A stretch of DNA of 64,000 nucleotides from Thiorhodococcus drewsii AZ1 (lineage in GTDB: Bacteria > Pseudomonadota > Gammaproteobacteria > Chromatiales > Chromatiaceae): assembly GCF_000224065.1 (NCBI RefSeq), contig NZ_AFWT01000027.1, positions 1-64,000 of the forward strand, given 5' to 3'. Under the pieces are notes generated by a model. That model was not told where the DNA came from. It did not search any database and worked only from the letters and a program-made list of their open reading frames with translations. Shown one piece after another: positions 18,504 through 27,170 of the stretch. The first letter of the stretch is position 1. Each line of letters starts with the position of its first letter. The position numbers and the translations under genes are program-made.

Positions 18504-19846
18504 GTCTTCCGCCCCTCCTCGGATTTCAGGAGTGCGAGCAGCCATTGGTGGGGCGTCTTGCCGACCTCGTTGCGCGGCAAGGCATCGACGAAGAGGATGG
18601 GGCGCGGAATGAAGACCGGGTCGATCTGTTCGCGCAGCCGGGCGATGAGTTCGGCGCGATCGAGTCCGTGCGCGACCAGGATGGCGGCGAGACGGCTGGG
18701 CGATGGATCTCGGTCGTCCGGGACCAGGATCACGCCCTCGCGCACGCCTGGGATGGCGTTCAGCGTGCGGTTGAGATCGGCGAGCGAGGCGCGTTTGCCG
18801 CCGATATTGACCATGTCGCTGCCTCGGCCCAGGAGCCGGAAATGGGTCTCGTCGATCAGCTCCAGTCGGTCGTTGAGCGGGATGCTGCCGGGCAGGAAGT
18901 CGGCCTCGACCTGGGTCCGCTCGGCGTCCAGCTGGGTGGCCCGGACACCGTCGTACCACTGCCAGATCGGACCGGCGACGGTGCGGCGGCTGGCGATGGA
19001 CCCGGCTTCGGTACAGCCGTAGATCTCGTTGACCTGGGTCGAGAACGTCGACTCGACCGATCGCGCCAGGTCGGTGTCGAGCGGGGCGGTGGCCGAGATG
19101 ACGCGGTCGATCTCGGGCCATTTCAGCCCAGCCTTGAGGCAGGCGCGCAGATGGACGGGCGTGGTCACCAGGATGCGCGGACGGCGGGTTTCGGCGAGGG
19201 CGCGACGAACGTCCTCGGGGAAGAAGGGACGGCCGGCATGGGCGGAGGCGCCGGTCGCCAGCGGGATGAAGACCGAGAGTTCCAGGCCGTACATATGCTG
19301 CGGCGGTACGGTGGCGACGATGTTGGTCTCGGGTCCGATGCCGAAGCGTTCGGCTGCGCGCAGCGAGCAACGCATCTGGTCGCTCCAGCGCTTGGCGTGC
19401 GGCTGGGGCGTGCCGGTGCTGCCGGAGGTGAAGGCGATGATGGCGTCCGCTCGATCGGACAGATCGGGGACGCGAGCCGGTTTCAGATCCGCGGGGTCCG
19501 GTTCATGGATGTTGTGATGTGGCAGGCTCGGGTCCGTGGCCTCGCCGTCCGAGAGCGTCACGCAGCCCGGATAACGCTCGGCGATTCCACGCACGGTGGC
19601 GTCGAGCCGGTTGGGCGGCAAGAGTGTGGGGATGTCGCGCACCAGGGCCGCGCACAGCGACAGCATGAAGCGATAGCGATCCTCGCAGAGATTGATGAGG
19701 TGCGTCGCCGGCGGTAGTCGCTCTGCGATCAGTGCGACCTGGGAGAGGAATGTCTCGCGCGAAATGGTTCTGCCCTCTCGCCAGGCGATCGGTCCTCCCC
19801 GCCGGTGGGCGGGCATAAGCGCATTCACGCGAGGATCCCCCATCAA
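18500..19846 (-). CDS. AMP-dependent acyl-ACP ligase (ApeH-like)
   Basis: 448 residues of the adenylate-forming superfamily. The P-loop is FTSGSTGTPQPHAKRW, the A5 region is NEIYGCTEAGSI, the A7/A8 region is LLGRGSDMVNIGGKRAS, and the terminal LPRNEVGKTP holds the catalytic Lys. In aryl-polyene systems the enzyme activates the hydroxybenzoate or hydroxycinnamate head group and loads it on ACP. Here the chorismatase in the same operon should supply that acid. It overlaps the ACP stop by ATGA (19843-19846). Confidence 0.88.
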   Translation of the reverse strand: MMGDPRVNALMPAHRRGGPIAWREGRTISRETFLSQVALIAERLPPATHLINLCEDRYRFMLSLCAALVRDIPTLLPPNRLDATVRGIAERYPGCVTLSDGEATDPSLPHHNIHEPDPADLKPARVPDLSDRADAIIAFTSGSTGTPQPHAKRWSDQMRCSLRAAERFGIGPETNIVATVPPQHMYGLELSVFIPLATGASAHAGRPFFPEDVRRALAETRRPRILVTTPVHLRACLKAGLKWPEIDRVISATAPLDTDLARSVESTFSTQVNEIYGCTEAGSIASRRTVAGPIWQWYDGVRATQLDAERTQVEADFLPGSIPLNDRLELIDETHFRLLGRGSDMVNIGGKRASLADLNRTLNAIPGVREGVILVPDDRDPSPSRLAAILVAHGLDRAELIARLREQIDPVFIPRPILFVDALPRNEVGKTPHQWLLALLKSEEGRKT

Positions 19847-20112
19847 TGCGTGCGGTTGGCCGCGATGTGGGCGCAGAGATCGCGTAGCGAGGCGAAGATG
19901 GAGCGGACGTTCGGGTCCTGGGAGCTGATGGTCACGCCGTATGTTTGGGTGACGGCCAGCGAGAGCTCCAGGGCATCGATCGAGTCCAGCCCCAGGCCGT
20001 CGCCGAACAAGGGGGCGGTGGGGGAGATCTCCGAGACCTGCATGCCATCGAGATGCAGGGTCTCGATGATCAGTTGAGCGACTTCTTGTTCGAGTGGTGC
20101 AAGCGTTTCCAA
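19843..20112 (-). CDS. Acyl carrier protein of the aryl-polyene-like operon
   Basis: 89 residues. The phosphopantetheine attachment site is S44 in LGLDSIDALEL. Acidic, helical and of normal ACP length. E. coli-type aryl-polyene clusters carry two ACPs (ApeE and ApeF); only this one is present here, so either it does both jobs or the housekeeping AcpP helps. It lies 28 bases downstream of the methyltransferase. Confidence 0.92.
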   Translation of the reverse strand: METLAPLEQEVAQLIIETLHLDGMQVSEISPTAPLFGDGLGLDSIDALELSLAVTQTYGVTISSQDPNVRSIFASLRDLCAHIAANRTH

Positions 20113-20140
20113 ATTGACTTCCTTAAAGGCCTAATCCGAG

Positions 20141-20905
20141 TCAGAGCCCCGGTTTAAGCGCTGTGTATTCGTTCATGATGGCATGGAGGACCGATCGCTT
20201 GACGGCGGAGAACCCCGATGCCTTCAGGGCGGTCTCGATGGTTCTGGGAGGAACGCACCGATCGACCGTATCCCAATAGTATTGCATCAGGCGTCGCGCA
20301 TCCGTGCGACCTGTCACCAGGACCGCCAGCGAGGGCACCAGATGCTTGAGATAGAGGCGTGTCATACGGTAGCCCAGCGGCGAATCGGGCGGCACCATCT
20401 CCAGCAGCAGGAGTCGCCCACCCGGCTTGAGCACGCGAAGATATTCGTCGAAGGCCACCCTCAGATCGCAGACATGGCGTAGCGCGTAGCCCATGGATAT
20501 GAGGTCCACCGAGGCGTCTTCGAGCGGCAGCGATTCGGCGATACCGCAGGCGCGGTTCTCGACGCCCCGTTTGCCCGCCTGTTGGAGCATCGGCAGGCTG
20601 GGGTCGATGGCGATGACGGTGCCCTCGGGACCGACCAGTTCCGAGGCATGTCGGGCCAGGACCCCGGTGCCGGTGGCGATGTCGAGCACCCGGTCTCCGG
20701 TCCGAATGCCGGCGCGACGCAGTGCCTCCAGCCGGTAACGCTCGCCGGTGCCGAGGCTCATCCAGCGGTTGATGCGGTCGTAGCTCGGCGCGGTCTGGTC
20801 GAAGAGCTGGCGAATATAGGGAACGCGCTGCTCGCGGCCGGCGTAGTGTTCGTCCAGGACCGGGTGGGGCGGGAGCTCGGCGGATGGCGTCTTGGTGCGA
20901 GTCAT
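20141..20905 (-). CDS. UbiE/COQ5-like class I methyltransferase
   Basis: 254 residues. The N-terminal VPYIRQLFDQTAPSYDRINRWMSLG is the UbiE/MenG signature. The SAM-binding motif I is VLDIATGTGVLA, followed by ISMGYALRHV and LRVLKPGGRLLLLE. Its place between ACP and chorismatase, rather than in a ubiE-ubiJ-ubiB operon, argues that it methylates the aryl head group or a pathway intermediate. A quinone role cannot be excluded from sequence alone. Confidence 0.85.
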   Translation of the reverse strand: MTRTKTPSAELPPHPVLDEHYAGREQRVPYIRQLFDQTAPSYDRINRWMSLGTGERYRLEALRRAGIRTGDRVLDIATGTGVLARHASELVGPEGTVIAIDPSLPMLQQAGKRGVENRACGIAESLPLEDASVDLISMGYALRHVCDLRVAFDEYLRVLKPGGRLLLLEMVPPDSPLGYRMTRLYLKHLVPSLAVLVTGRTDARRLMQYYWDTVDRCVPPRTIETALKASGFSAVKRSVLHAIMNEYTALKPGL

Positions 20906-21023
20906 GGCGATGGCTCTTGGCTTGGCGGACGCAGGCGGCGTATGGGGGCGCGTCGCATGGGAGTCGGTTCGGTTCGGCGGGACCCGGAGGCCATGCCTGG
21001 CCTGTCCGAGGAGGCTCGACGGT

Positions 21024-22085
21024 TCAGTTCGCTGCGACGCATGGCTCAAGCACGCCCTCGATCTCGATCGCGAGATCGCGCCGACAGATCGCGCCGCGCA
21101 GATACTGGATCGCGGTCGCCGGCCCGCACCAGTGGCGCAGGGTCGGCTCGATCCAGTCGATCTCGTGTGGGGCGCGGACATAGACGCGGAGCAGATCCGG
21201 GCGACGTCCTCCGGGTGCTCCGGTCGCCTCGATCAGCGTCTCCAGATTGCGCAGCGTCTCGGTCAGTTGCGCCTCGGGCTGATCCGGGTGGTTCGAGGCG
21301 TGTCCCACGACGCTCGCCGTGCCCGAGAGGAAGAGCCTGTCCGACAGGCCGCCGGCGCCCCGCATGGCGCGCGCAAAGTAGGGTGGTCGGATGCCGTACT
21401 CTGGTGGATAGCGATAGGCCGGGACCTGGCGAGGATTCTCGACCGCCGTCCCCGGCGAGCGTGCGAACAGCCCGTAGACCAGGAGCCCCCCGCAATGGGT
21501 GCCGATGGCGCTGGCGGCCGGGATGCGCTCGATTCCGAATCCGGCGCGGTCGAAGGCGTTGGCCCGACCGGTGCTGAACGCCCGGTAGCCGTCCTGTCCG
21601 TCGGCCGGGTCGTGGATCGCCTCGACGAGGTTCCAGAGGCGCAGCGGATGCGGATAGCCGCGCCGAGCCGTCAGGTCGAGCATCTCCGTATAGAGTGCCT
21701 CGGTCGTTGCGGCGAGTGCGTTGCGGTCGGTGTCCTCGATCAGTCGATGGGCCAGCATCAGGTCCTCGCCTTCCACAAAGCCCATGCCGCCCTCCCAGCC
21801 GAGATCCTCGATTCGCTCGACGCCCCAGTGCTCGAGCGGTTGGCTCGGCCCTAGTGGAGCGAGACCGACGGTCAGCGCGCGCGGATCCTCCGAGCGCAGA
21901 TGTCGGTGGCCGAAGCGAATCTGGGCGAAGGTGCGTGCGTCGAGTGGAGTGGGCTCGACACTGTCCGCGATCCGATATGACAGTATCATCTGGTGCGGTG
22001 TCGCGGCCTTGGGGCGGGAGCTGTCGTTGGCATGATCGCGGTCTGTTCTGAGTGAGTTCGACAGGTTCCTTGGGCCGTCCGTCAT
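21024..22085 (-). CDS. Chorismatase, FkbO/Hyg5/XanB2-like
   Basis: 353 residues from the ATG at 22085, or 321 from the ATG at 21989 (MILSYRIADS); neither start has a clear ribosome binding site and the first 32 residues look unstructured. The body resembles the chorismatase (YjgF-like double domain) family: RFGHRHLRS, RLWNLVEAI, GYRAFSTGRANAF, PAASAIGTHCGGLLVYGLF, FLSGTASVVGHAS and LRVYVRAPHEIDWIE, ending in a LAIEIEGV strand. Family members cut pyruvate from chorismate to give dihydroxycyclohexadiene-, 3-hydroxy- or 4-hydroxybenzoate. XanB2 does this for xanthomonadin in Xanthomonas. As first gene of the operon it most likely makes the polyene head group. Which acid it makes cannot be read from sequence here. 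Confidence 0.82.
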   Translation of the reverse strand: MTDGPRNLSNSLRTDRDHANDSSRPKAATPHQMILSYRIADSVEPTPLDARTFAQIRFGHRHLRSEDPRALTVGLAPLGPSQPLEHWGVERIEDLGWEGGMGFVEGEDLMLAHRLIEDTDRNALAATTEALYTEMLDLTARRGYPHPLRLWNLVEAIHDPADGQDGYRAFSTGRANAFDRAGFGIERIPAASAIGTHCGGLLVYGLFARSPGTAVENPRQVPAYRYPPEYGIRPPYFARAMRGAGGLSDRLFLSGTASVVGHASNHPDQPEAQLTETLRNLETLIEATGAPGGRRPDLLRVYVRAPHEIDWIEPTLRHWCGPATAIQYLRGAICRRDLAIEIEGVLEPCVAAN

Positions 22086-22194
22086 TGCGCCAGGCCGCCT
22101 GACGGGGACGGCGGGAGTCTACGCATAGCGCTGATTCGCATCAAGGTAATCGGCGGTTGGGTTTTTGAATGCGGCTGTTGTCCGGGGGGATGGA

Positions 22195-23100
22195 ATGCGC
22201 GTGTTGGTCGAGGTCGTTCGTAAGGCGAGGCGGACCGTTCGGGTCTCCTGGCATGGCTCTGGGAGGACGGTTGAAAGCGGGCTTTTGGTCCTGGTGCTGC
22301 TCGGTGCGGGTGCCGTCCAGGCCGCGCGCGAACCGCTGTGGGAGGTCGCGCTCGGTGGCGGCGCACTCACCTTGCCCGACTATCGCGGCGCGGGCCAGTC
22401 CAATGGCTACGTCTATCCATTCGTCCTGCCCTATTATCGCGGCGATGTGTTCAAGTCGGACGAGAACGGCATCCGTGGGCTCTTCTTCGAGTCCGAGCGC
22501 ATCAAGCTGGATGTGAGTTTGGACGGGACCGTCCCGGCATCGAGCAGCGACGATCCGGCGCGTCGCGGTATGGACGATCTGGATCCGACCTTTCAGATCG
22601 GCCCTATGTTTCGCTATCTGTTATGGGATCGCGAGGATCGGAATCGTTCGTTGAGTCTCAACCTGCCGGTTCGCGCGGCCTTCGCCGTGGGGAGCGGGCT
22701 CCAGCACATCGGTTATACCTTCTATCCCCATCTCACCTATCGACAGGATCTGGACCTGCTTGGAGAGCGCTGGCGGGTGCGTCTGTCGGGCGGTCCCATG
22801 CTTGGGACCGAGAGCCATCACGACTATTTCTACCGCGTCTCCAGTCGGGACGCGACGCCCGGGCGCGCGGCCTACGATCCTGACGGCGGTTATGGGGGCG
22901 TGCGGATGATCGGGACCCTCTACCACCGTCACAAGGATTTTCTGGTCAATGTCTATGCCATGTACGACTCGGTCGATGGGGCCGTCTTCGACGACAGCCC
23001 GCTGGTCCGGCGCGACAGTGGTGTGACCTTCGGTTTCCTGGTGAGCTGGTTTCTGTTCAGGTCGGACCGGACGGTCGAGACGGGTGGTCTGGATTGGTGA
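22195..23100 (+). CDS. MipA/OmpV-family outer membrane protein
   Basis: 301 residues, divergent from the pigment operon. The N-terminus has a basic segment, a hydrophobic stretch (GLLVLVLLGAGAVQAA) and an AxA cleavage site. The mature start WEVALGGGALTLPDYRG and the ending SWFLF are typical of MipA/OmpV barrels, with alternating aromatic beta strands throughout. Homologues are MltA-interacting scaffolds or porin-like proteins; the substrate is unknown. The ATG at 22195 follows a G-rich GGGGGG stretch that can serve as ribosome binding site. Confidence 0.85.
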   Translation: MRVLVEVVRKARRTVRVSWHGSGRTVESGLLVLVLLGAGAVQAAREPLWEVALGGGALTLPDYRGAGQSNGYVYPFVLPYYRGDVFKSDENGIRGLFFESERIKLDVSLDGTVPASSSDDPARRGMDDLDPTFQIGPMFRYLLWDREDRNRSLSLNLPVRAAFAVGSGLQHIGYTFYPHLTYRQDLDLLGERWRVRLSGGPMLGTESHHDYFYRVSSRDATPGRAAYDPDGGYGGVRMIGTLYHRHKDFLVNVYAMYDSVDGAVFDDSPLVRRDSGVTFGFLVSWFLFRSDRTVETGGLDW

Positions 23101-23237
23101 GGCGCGGGCCAGAAGGGCCGCTCCCGAATCGCATCTGTTCGCCGCCTGAAGCCGAGCGCCGCTCGATGCGGAAACGCTCGGCAAGATTCGGTGCCCCCCG
23201 GAGTCGGCTCATGCCTCATCCGGGCTACGGGGCTCGA

Positions 23238-23753
23238 TCAGAAGCCGTCGGTGGAGGTGAAGAGTCCGACGCGCAGGTCCTTGGTGGTGTAGATGGTACG
23301 TCCGTCGACCTGGACGACACCGTCGCCGATGCCGAGTACCAGCTTGCGGCTGATGACCCGCTTTATGTCGACGTGGTAGGTGACCTTCTTGGCGGTCGGA
23401 AGCACCTGGCCGGTGAATTTGACCTCGCCGACGCCGAGCGCGCGTCCATGTCCGGGGTTGCCGATCCAGCCTAGATAGAAGCCGACCATCTGCCAGAGCG
23501 CGTCGAGACCCAGGCAGCCGGGCATCACGGGGTCGCCGGGGAAGTGGCACTCGAAGAACCAGAGGTCGGGGCGGACGTCGAGTTCGGCGATGATTTCGCC
23601 CTTGCCGTTGGCGCCGCCGAAGTTCGCGATGCGCGCGATGCGGTCCATCATCAGCATGTTCGGGGTTGGCAATTGGGCATTGCCTGGGCCGAACATCTCG
23701 CCGTGGCCACAGGCCAGGAGTTGATCGCGGTCGAATGAGGCTTCTTTGTTCAT
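23238..23753 (-). CDS. fabA: 3-hydroxydecanoyl-ACP dehydratase/isomerase
   Basis: 171 residues, identical in length class to E. coli FabA (172). Catalytic His is in [13 protein letters not shown] and the conserved Asp in [11 protein letters not shown]. It introduces the cis double bond in unsaturated fatty acid synthesis. fabB, its usual neighbour, is absent here. It ends facing the MipA gene. Confidence 0.96.
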   Translation of the reverse strand: MNKEASFDRDQLLACGHGEMFGPGNAQLPTPNMLMMDRIARIANFGGANGKGEIIAELDVRPDLWFFECHFPGDPVMPGCLGLDALWQMVGFYLGWIGNPGHGRALGVGEVKFTGQVLPTAKKVTYHVDIKRVISRKLVLGIGDGVVQVDGRTIYTTKDLRVGLFTSTDGF

Positions 23754-23898
23754 GTGATCCTTGTGTTCTTCAAGTGGTTGGCGTTTGGCTTTCCATGCCC
23801 TTGCGTAGCGGAATCGCTGCCAGGTTGTGGGTCATTCGTCTCGAATTCCCGACCTCGTCTGCGCGGATGTCGCAGTCTCCGCGCAGGCGCAGCTCGTC

Positions 23899-25635
23899 TC
23901 AGGCGGCGGTGTTGTACGCGGCCTTCAGGCGTTCCTTGAGGAAATCGACGATCTCGGCGATGGGGATGAGCTGCATTTCGGCATCGGTGCGGCCTTTATA
24001 TTCGATGACGCCATCGTCCAGCCCTTTGTCGCCGACAACGACCCGGTGCGGGATGCCGATGAGTTCCATATCCGCGAACATGAAGCCCGGGCGCGCATCG
24101 CGGTCGTCGAGAAGGACCTCGATGCCGGCCGCCTGGAGATCGGCGTAGAGTTGCTCGGTCGCCTCGCGCACCCGATAGGATTTGCCGAGCTTCATCGGCA
24201 GCAGCGCAACCTCGAAGGGGGCGATCGGGGCGGGCCAGCAGATACCGCGCTCGTCGTGATGCTGTTCGATGGCGGCGGCGACGACGCGCGAGACGCCGAT
24301 GCCGTAGCAGCCCATGGTCAGTGTGGTGGCCTTGCCGTCCTCGCCCAGTACCGTGGCATTCAGTGCCTCGCTGTATGTGCGACCGAGTTGGAAGATGTGT
24401 CCCACCTCGATGCCGCGCGCGATGGTCAGGGTTCCCTTGCCGTCGGGGCTGGGGTCGCCTTCGACGACGTTGCGCAGATCGGCGATCTCTGGCAATGGCA
24501 GATCGCGTCCCCAATTGAGGCCGAACCAGTGCTTGCCGTCCTGGTTGGCTCCGGCGCTGAAGTCGGCGGTGACGGCGACAGTGCGATCGGCGATGCAGGG
24601 AATGGTCAGATCCTTGGGTCCGAGCGAGCCTGGTCCGGCTCCGATCGCGGCACGGATCTCCTCTTCGGTGGCCATGCGCAGGGGCGAGGCGACCTGGGGC
24701 AGCTTTTCGGCCTTGATCGGGTTGAGTTCGTGGTCGCCTCGCACCAGTAGGGCGATCAGATCGGCGTCGATAGCCTCCGAGGCTGCGACCACCAGCGTCT
24801 TGACCGTGTGCTCGATCGGCTGTTGGAATTGCTCGACCAGATCGGCGATGGTTCGGGCCTTGGGTGTATCGACCAGGCGAGCCTCTTCGTTTGCTGCGGG
24901 CAAGGCGTTCGCGAGGGCCACGGCCTCGGCCAGCTCGACGTTGGCGGCATAATCGCTCTCGGTCGAGAAGGCGATGGCATCTTCGCCCGAGGTTGCGAGT
25001 ACGTGGAATTCGTGCGAGGCGTTGCCGCCGATGCTGCCCGTGTCCGCCTGCACCGGGCGGAAATCGAGTCCGCAACGGCTGAAGATGCGACAGTAGGTCT
25101 CGTGCATCTTGCGGTAGGTTTCGGACAGGGATGCCTCATCCAGATGGAAGGAATAGGCGTCCTTCATGAGGAACTCGCGTGCGCGCATGACGCCAAAGCG
25201 CGGGCGGATCTCGTCGCGGAATTTGGTCTGGATCTGATAGAAGTTAACCGGGAGTTGCTTATAACTTCTCAGTTCGTTACGCGCCAAGTCGGTAATGATC
25301 TCTTCGTGCGTCGGGCCGAAACAGAATTCGCGTTGGTGGCGGTCGCGCAGACGCAGCAGTTCCGGTCCATATTTCTCCCAGCGCCCGGATTCTTGCCATA
25401 ATTCAGCTGGTTGGACCGCAGGCATGGCGACCTCGAGCCCGCCCGCCCGGTCCATCTCTTCGCGCACGATGCGCTCGACCTTGCGCAGGACACGCAGGCC
25501 CAGAGGTAGCCAGGTGTAGAGCCCGGCTGCTAGCTTGCGGATCATGCCCGCGCGCAGCATAAGCCGGTGGCTGGCGATTTCGGCGTCCGCAGGGGTTTCT
25601 TTGATGGTCTGTAGAGGAAACTGAGAGGTGCGCAT
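23899..25635 (-). CDS. proS: Prolyl-tRNA synthetase, bacterial type
   Basis: 578 residues. Class II motifs: motif 1 around [20 protein letters not shown], motif 2 in [26 protein letters not shown], motif 3 in [17 protein letters not shown]. Between motifs 2 and 3 is a ~170-residue insertion that matches the YbaK-like editing domain which removes Ala-tRNAPro ([22 protein letters not shown]). The ATG at 25635 ([13 protein letters not shown]) matches the usual family start; the open frame upstream to 25695 is not conserved-looking. Confidence 0.96.
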   Translation of the reverse strand: MRTSQFPLQTIKETPADAEIASHRLMLRAGMIRKLAAGLYTWLPLGLRVLRKVERIVREEMDRAGGLEVAMPAVQPAELWQESGRWEKYGPELLRLRDRHQREFCFGPTHEEIITDLARNELRSYKQLPVNFYQIQTKFRDEIRPRFGVMRAREFLMKDAYSFHLDEASLSETYRKMHETYCRIFSRCGLDFRPVQADTGSIGGNASHEFHVLATSGEDAIAFSTESDYAANVELAEAVALANALPAANEEARLVDTPKARTIADLVEQFQQPIEHTVKTLVVAASEAIDADLIALLVRGDHELNPIKAEKLPQVASPLRMATEEEIRAAIGAGPGSLGPKDLTIPCIADRTVAVTADFSAGANQDGKHWFGLNWGRDLPLPEIADLRNVVEGDPSPDGKGTLTIARGIEVGHIFQLGRTYSEALNATVLGEDGKATTLTMGCYGIGVSRVVAAAIEQHHDERGICWPAPIAPFEVALLPMKLGKSYRVREATEQLYADLQAAGIEVLLDDRDARPGFMFADMELIGIPHRVVVGDKGLDDGVIEYKGRTDAEMQLIPIAEIVDFLKERLKAAYNTAA

Positions 25636-25730
25636 GGCGACGGCCGTCGATCGGGGAAAACGCGAGAGTCTATTGTCCAACGCAGATGGACACAACTCTC
25701 TGACCTCTGCCAGTCCCTGTGACGCTCGGG

Positions 25731-25766
25731 TCGGGTCGGCGGGTTCGACCCGAAGAGGGCTTTTTT
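25731..25766 (+). terminator. Hairpin plus T6 upstream of the PilZ gene
   Basis: TCGGGTCG (25731-25738) pairs with CGACCCGA (25746-25753), followed after AGAGGGC by six T (25761-25766). It is oriented for transcripts on the plus strand, yet no annotated plus-strand gene ends here: the region lies between proS (leaving on the minus strand) and the PilZ gene. It may end a small RNA, act as an attenuator in the PilZ leader, or be chance; the seven bases between stem and T-run weaken it. Confidence 0.35.
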
Positions 25767-25854
25767 AGAAAATACTTGAAATTTTGGATGCGGTTAAGGT
25801 ACACGCATTGGTTGAAACGCGATGAGGCATCTGGATCAAGGACACCACGCCATC

Positions 25855-26925
25855 ATGCAACAGAGTATTCGCACTATGAACCATTCGGAGTCGGGTGAGG
25901 TCGCCCCAGATCGGCGTACGCAGGCGCGAATCGAGGTACGGATCCCGGTCAAGGTCACGCTTCCAGGACAGGAAGGCTCGATCACGGGAGTGAACGAGGA
26001 TATTTCCTGGGGTGGGGCCTTGCTGCGGATTCCGGGTCCTCTCCCCAAGGTCGCGGGCAATATACGACTCGTTTATCCCTGGAAGCAGGGCGACAACATC
26101 ACGATCGAGGGGAGGATGCTGCGCGCAACGCCGCTCGACGACGGTCGCCACTATGAGGTCGCGGTTCGGTTCGTCAGTCTCTCTCCCCGCAGTCAGTCGC
26201 GTCTGGTGAAGCTGCTCAAATTGCTGCGCAACGGTCGTCAGTCGACCGAGGGCTCGGATACGATAGATCTCGTCCGCGAACTCGAGGTCGAGGTGAACGA
26301 TGCCGATAACCTACGCGGTATGCTCAAGCAGATTGCCAGGGGGCGGCATTCACTGACCGTGTTCGATGCCTACGAGCCCAATCAGAGCATCAGTCTATCG
26401 ATCGTGGGAACCAAGAATCTGCCAGGTATCCGACTTCGGGCACGCGTGATCCAGGTGGAGAAATCTCACGCCAAAGGTTTCGAGTGGGCCGAGCTCTATA
26501 CCTTGCTGCTTGGTTTCGAGCATCCAATAAAGGCGCTCAGGGCCAGCGTCAAGATGTTGCTCGAACAGCTTCCTGCGGAGCGCGAAAGCTCCCTGACGTC
26601 GGAGGCGGCGCCGGACTGGCTGAAGGCGACGCCTTTTGCGCATCCCACGGTTGCGGACCGAGCGCGCTTTTCGCTGCAAAGCAATGCCTTGAGCACCCTC
26701 GAAGCCGATTATCCGGAGGCGTTGAACCACCTCATCGTCGGTTGGGGTGACGTCGAGATGTTCGAGTCTCTGTTTCGGGATTTGACCTTGGGGGATCAAG
26801 GATTGCCCGGCGGTTGGCCGCCCGATGCTTGGGCCGAGTTGGAGATGCTTCAGGACGTGCACGACCTGTCCTATGGGAAGTCTTCCGACCGCAAGGCGCT
26901 CCTGAAAGGCGGCCGGATCACCTGA
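25855..26925 (+). CDS. PilZ-domain protein with an uncharacterised C-terminal region
   Basis: 356 residues. A PilZ domain occupies about residues 15-115: RRTQARIEVRIPVKV carries the RxxxR-type c-di-GMP motif and EDISWGGALLR the (D/N)xSxxG motif, so binding of c-di-GMP is expected. The remaining ~240 residues include LYTLLLGFEHPIKALRASVK and a Leu-rich segment, and I do not recognise a domain there. Starts at 25822 and 25876 are possible; 25855 is chosen because AAGGAC precedes it, though the spacing is long. Its location next to GGDEF and HD-GYP genes elsewhere in the window fits c-di-GMP-dependent output. Confidence 0.78.
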   Translation: MQQSIRTMNHSESGEVAPDRRTQARIEVRIPVKVTLPGQEGSITGVNEDISWGGALLRIPGPLPKVAGNIRLVYPWKQGDNITIEGRMLRATPLDDGRHYEVAVRFVSLSPRSQSRLVKLLKLLRNGRQSTEGSDTIDLVRELEVEVNDADNLRGMLKQIARGRHSLTVFDAYEPNQSISLSIVGTKNLPGIRLRARVIQVEKSHAKGFEWAELYTLLLGFEHPIKALRASVKMLLEQLPAERESSLTSEAAPDWLKATPFAHPTVADRARFSLQSNALSTLEADYPEALNHLIVGWGDVEMFESLFRDLTLGDQGLPGGWPPDAWAELEMLQDVHDLSYGKSSDRKALLKGGRIT

Positions 26926-26975
26926 AATCCTGTGGTCTCCGTGGGGCTGGACGTTCGTAGGTCGCCTGGTGGCGC

Positions 26976-27004
26976 TTGACCCTCGGTTGCGATCGCGGTA
27001 AATT
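26976..27004 (+). promoter_or_regulatory. Strong sigma-70-type promoter of the ilvI-ilvH-ilvC genes
   Basis: TTGACC (26976-26981) and TAAATT (26999-27004) are separated by exactly 17 bases. The predicted start near 27011 leaves a leader of about 160 nt before the ilvI start codon. The leader has T-rich and GA-rich stretches but no clear attenuator stem followed by a T-run. Confidence 0.7.
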
Positions 27005-27170
27005 CGGACTCTTTTTCAATGTTTTTCCAAGCTCCTCCTCGACCGGAAAAACCGACTCTTCCTCCGCCGTCTTACGGGCCTCGCCGATCACCGGCTGGGC
27101 CGCTCGTGGTGTGTTGGAGGCATGAGCCGAAGAAGTCGCCGAGGGGGAGGCTGATCGGAGGTCGCGAAAG

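Noticed and set aside
23238-23753. fabA as part of the aryl-polyene operon
   Set aside because: It is separated from the operon by a divergent outer membrane protein gene and is a housekeeping-type FabA in length and motifs.
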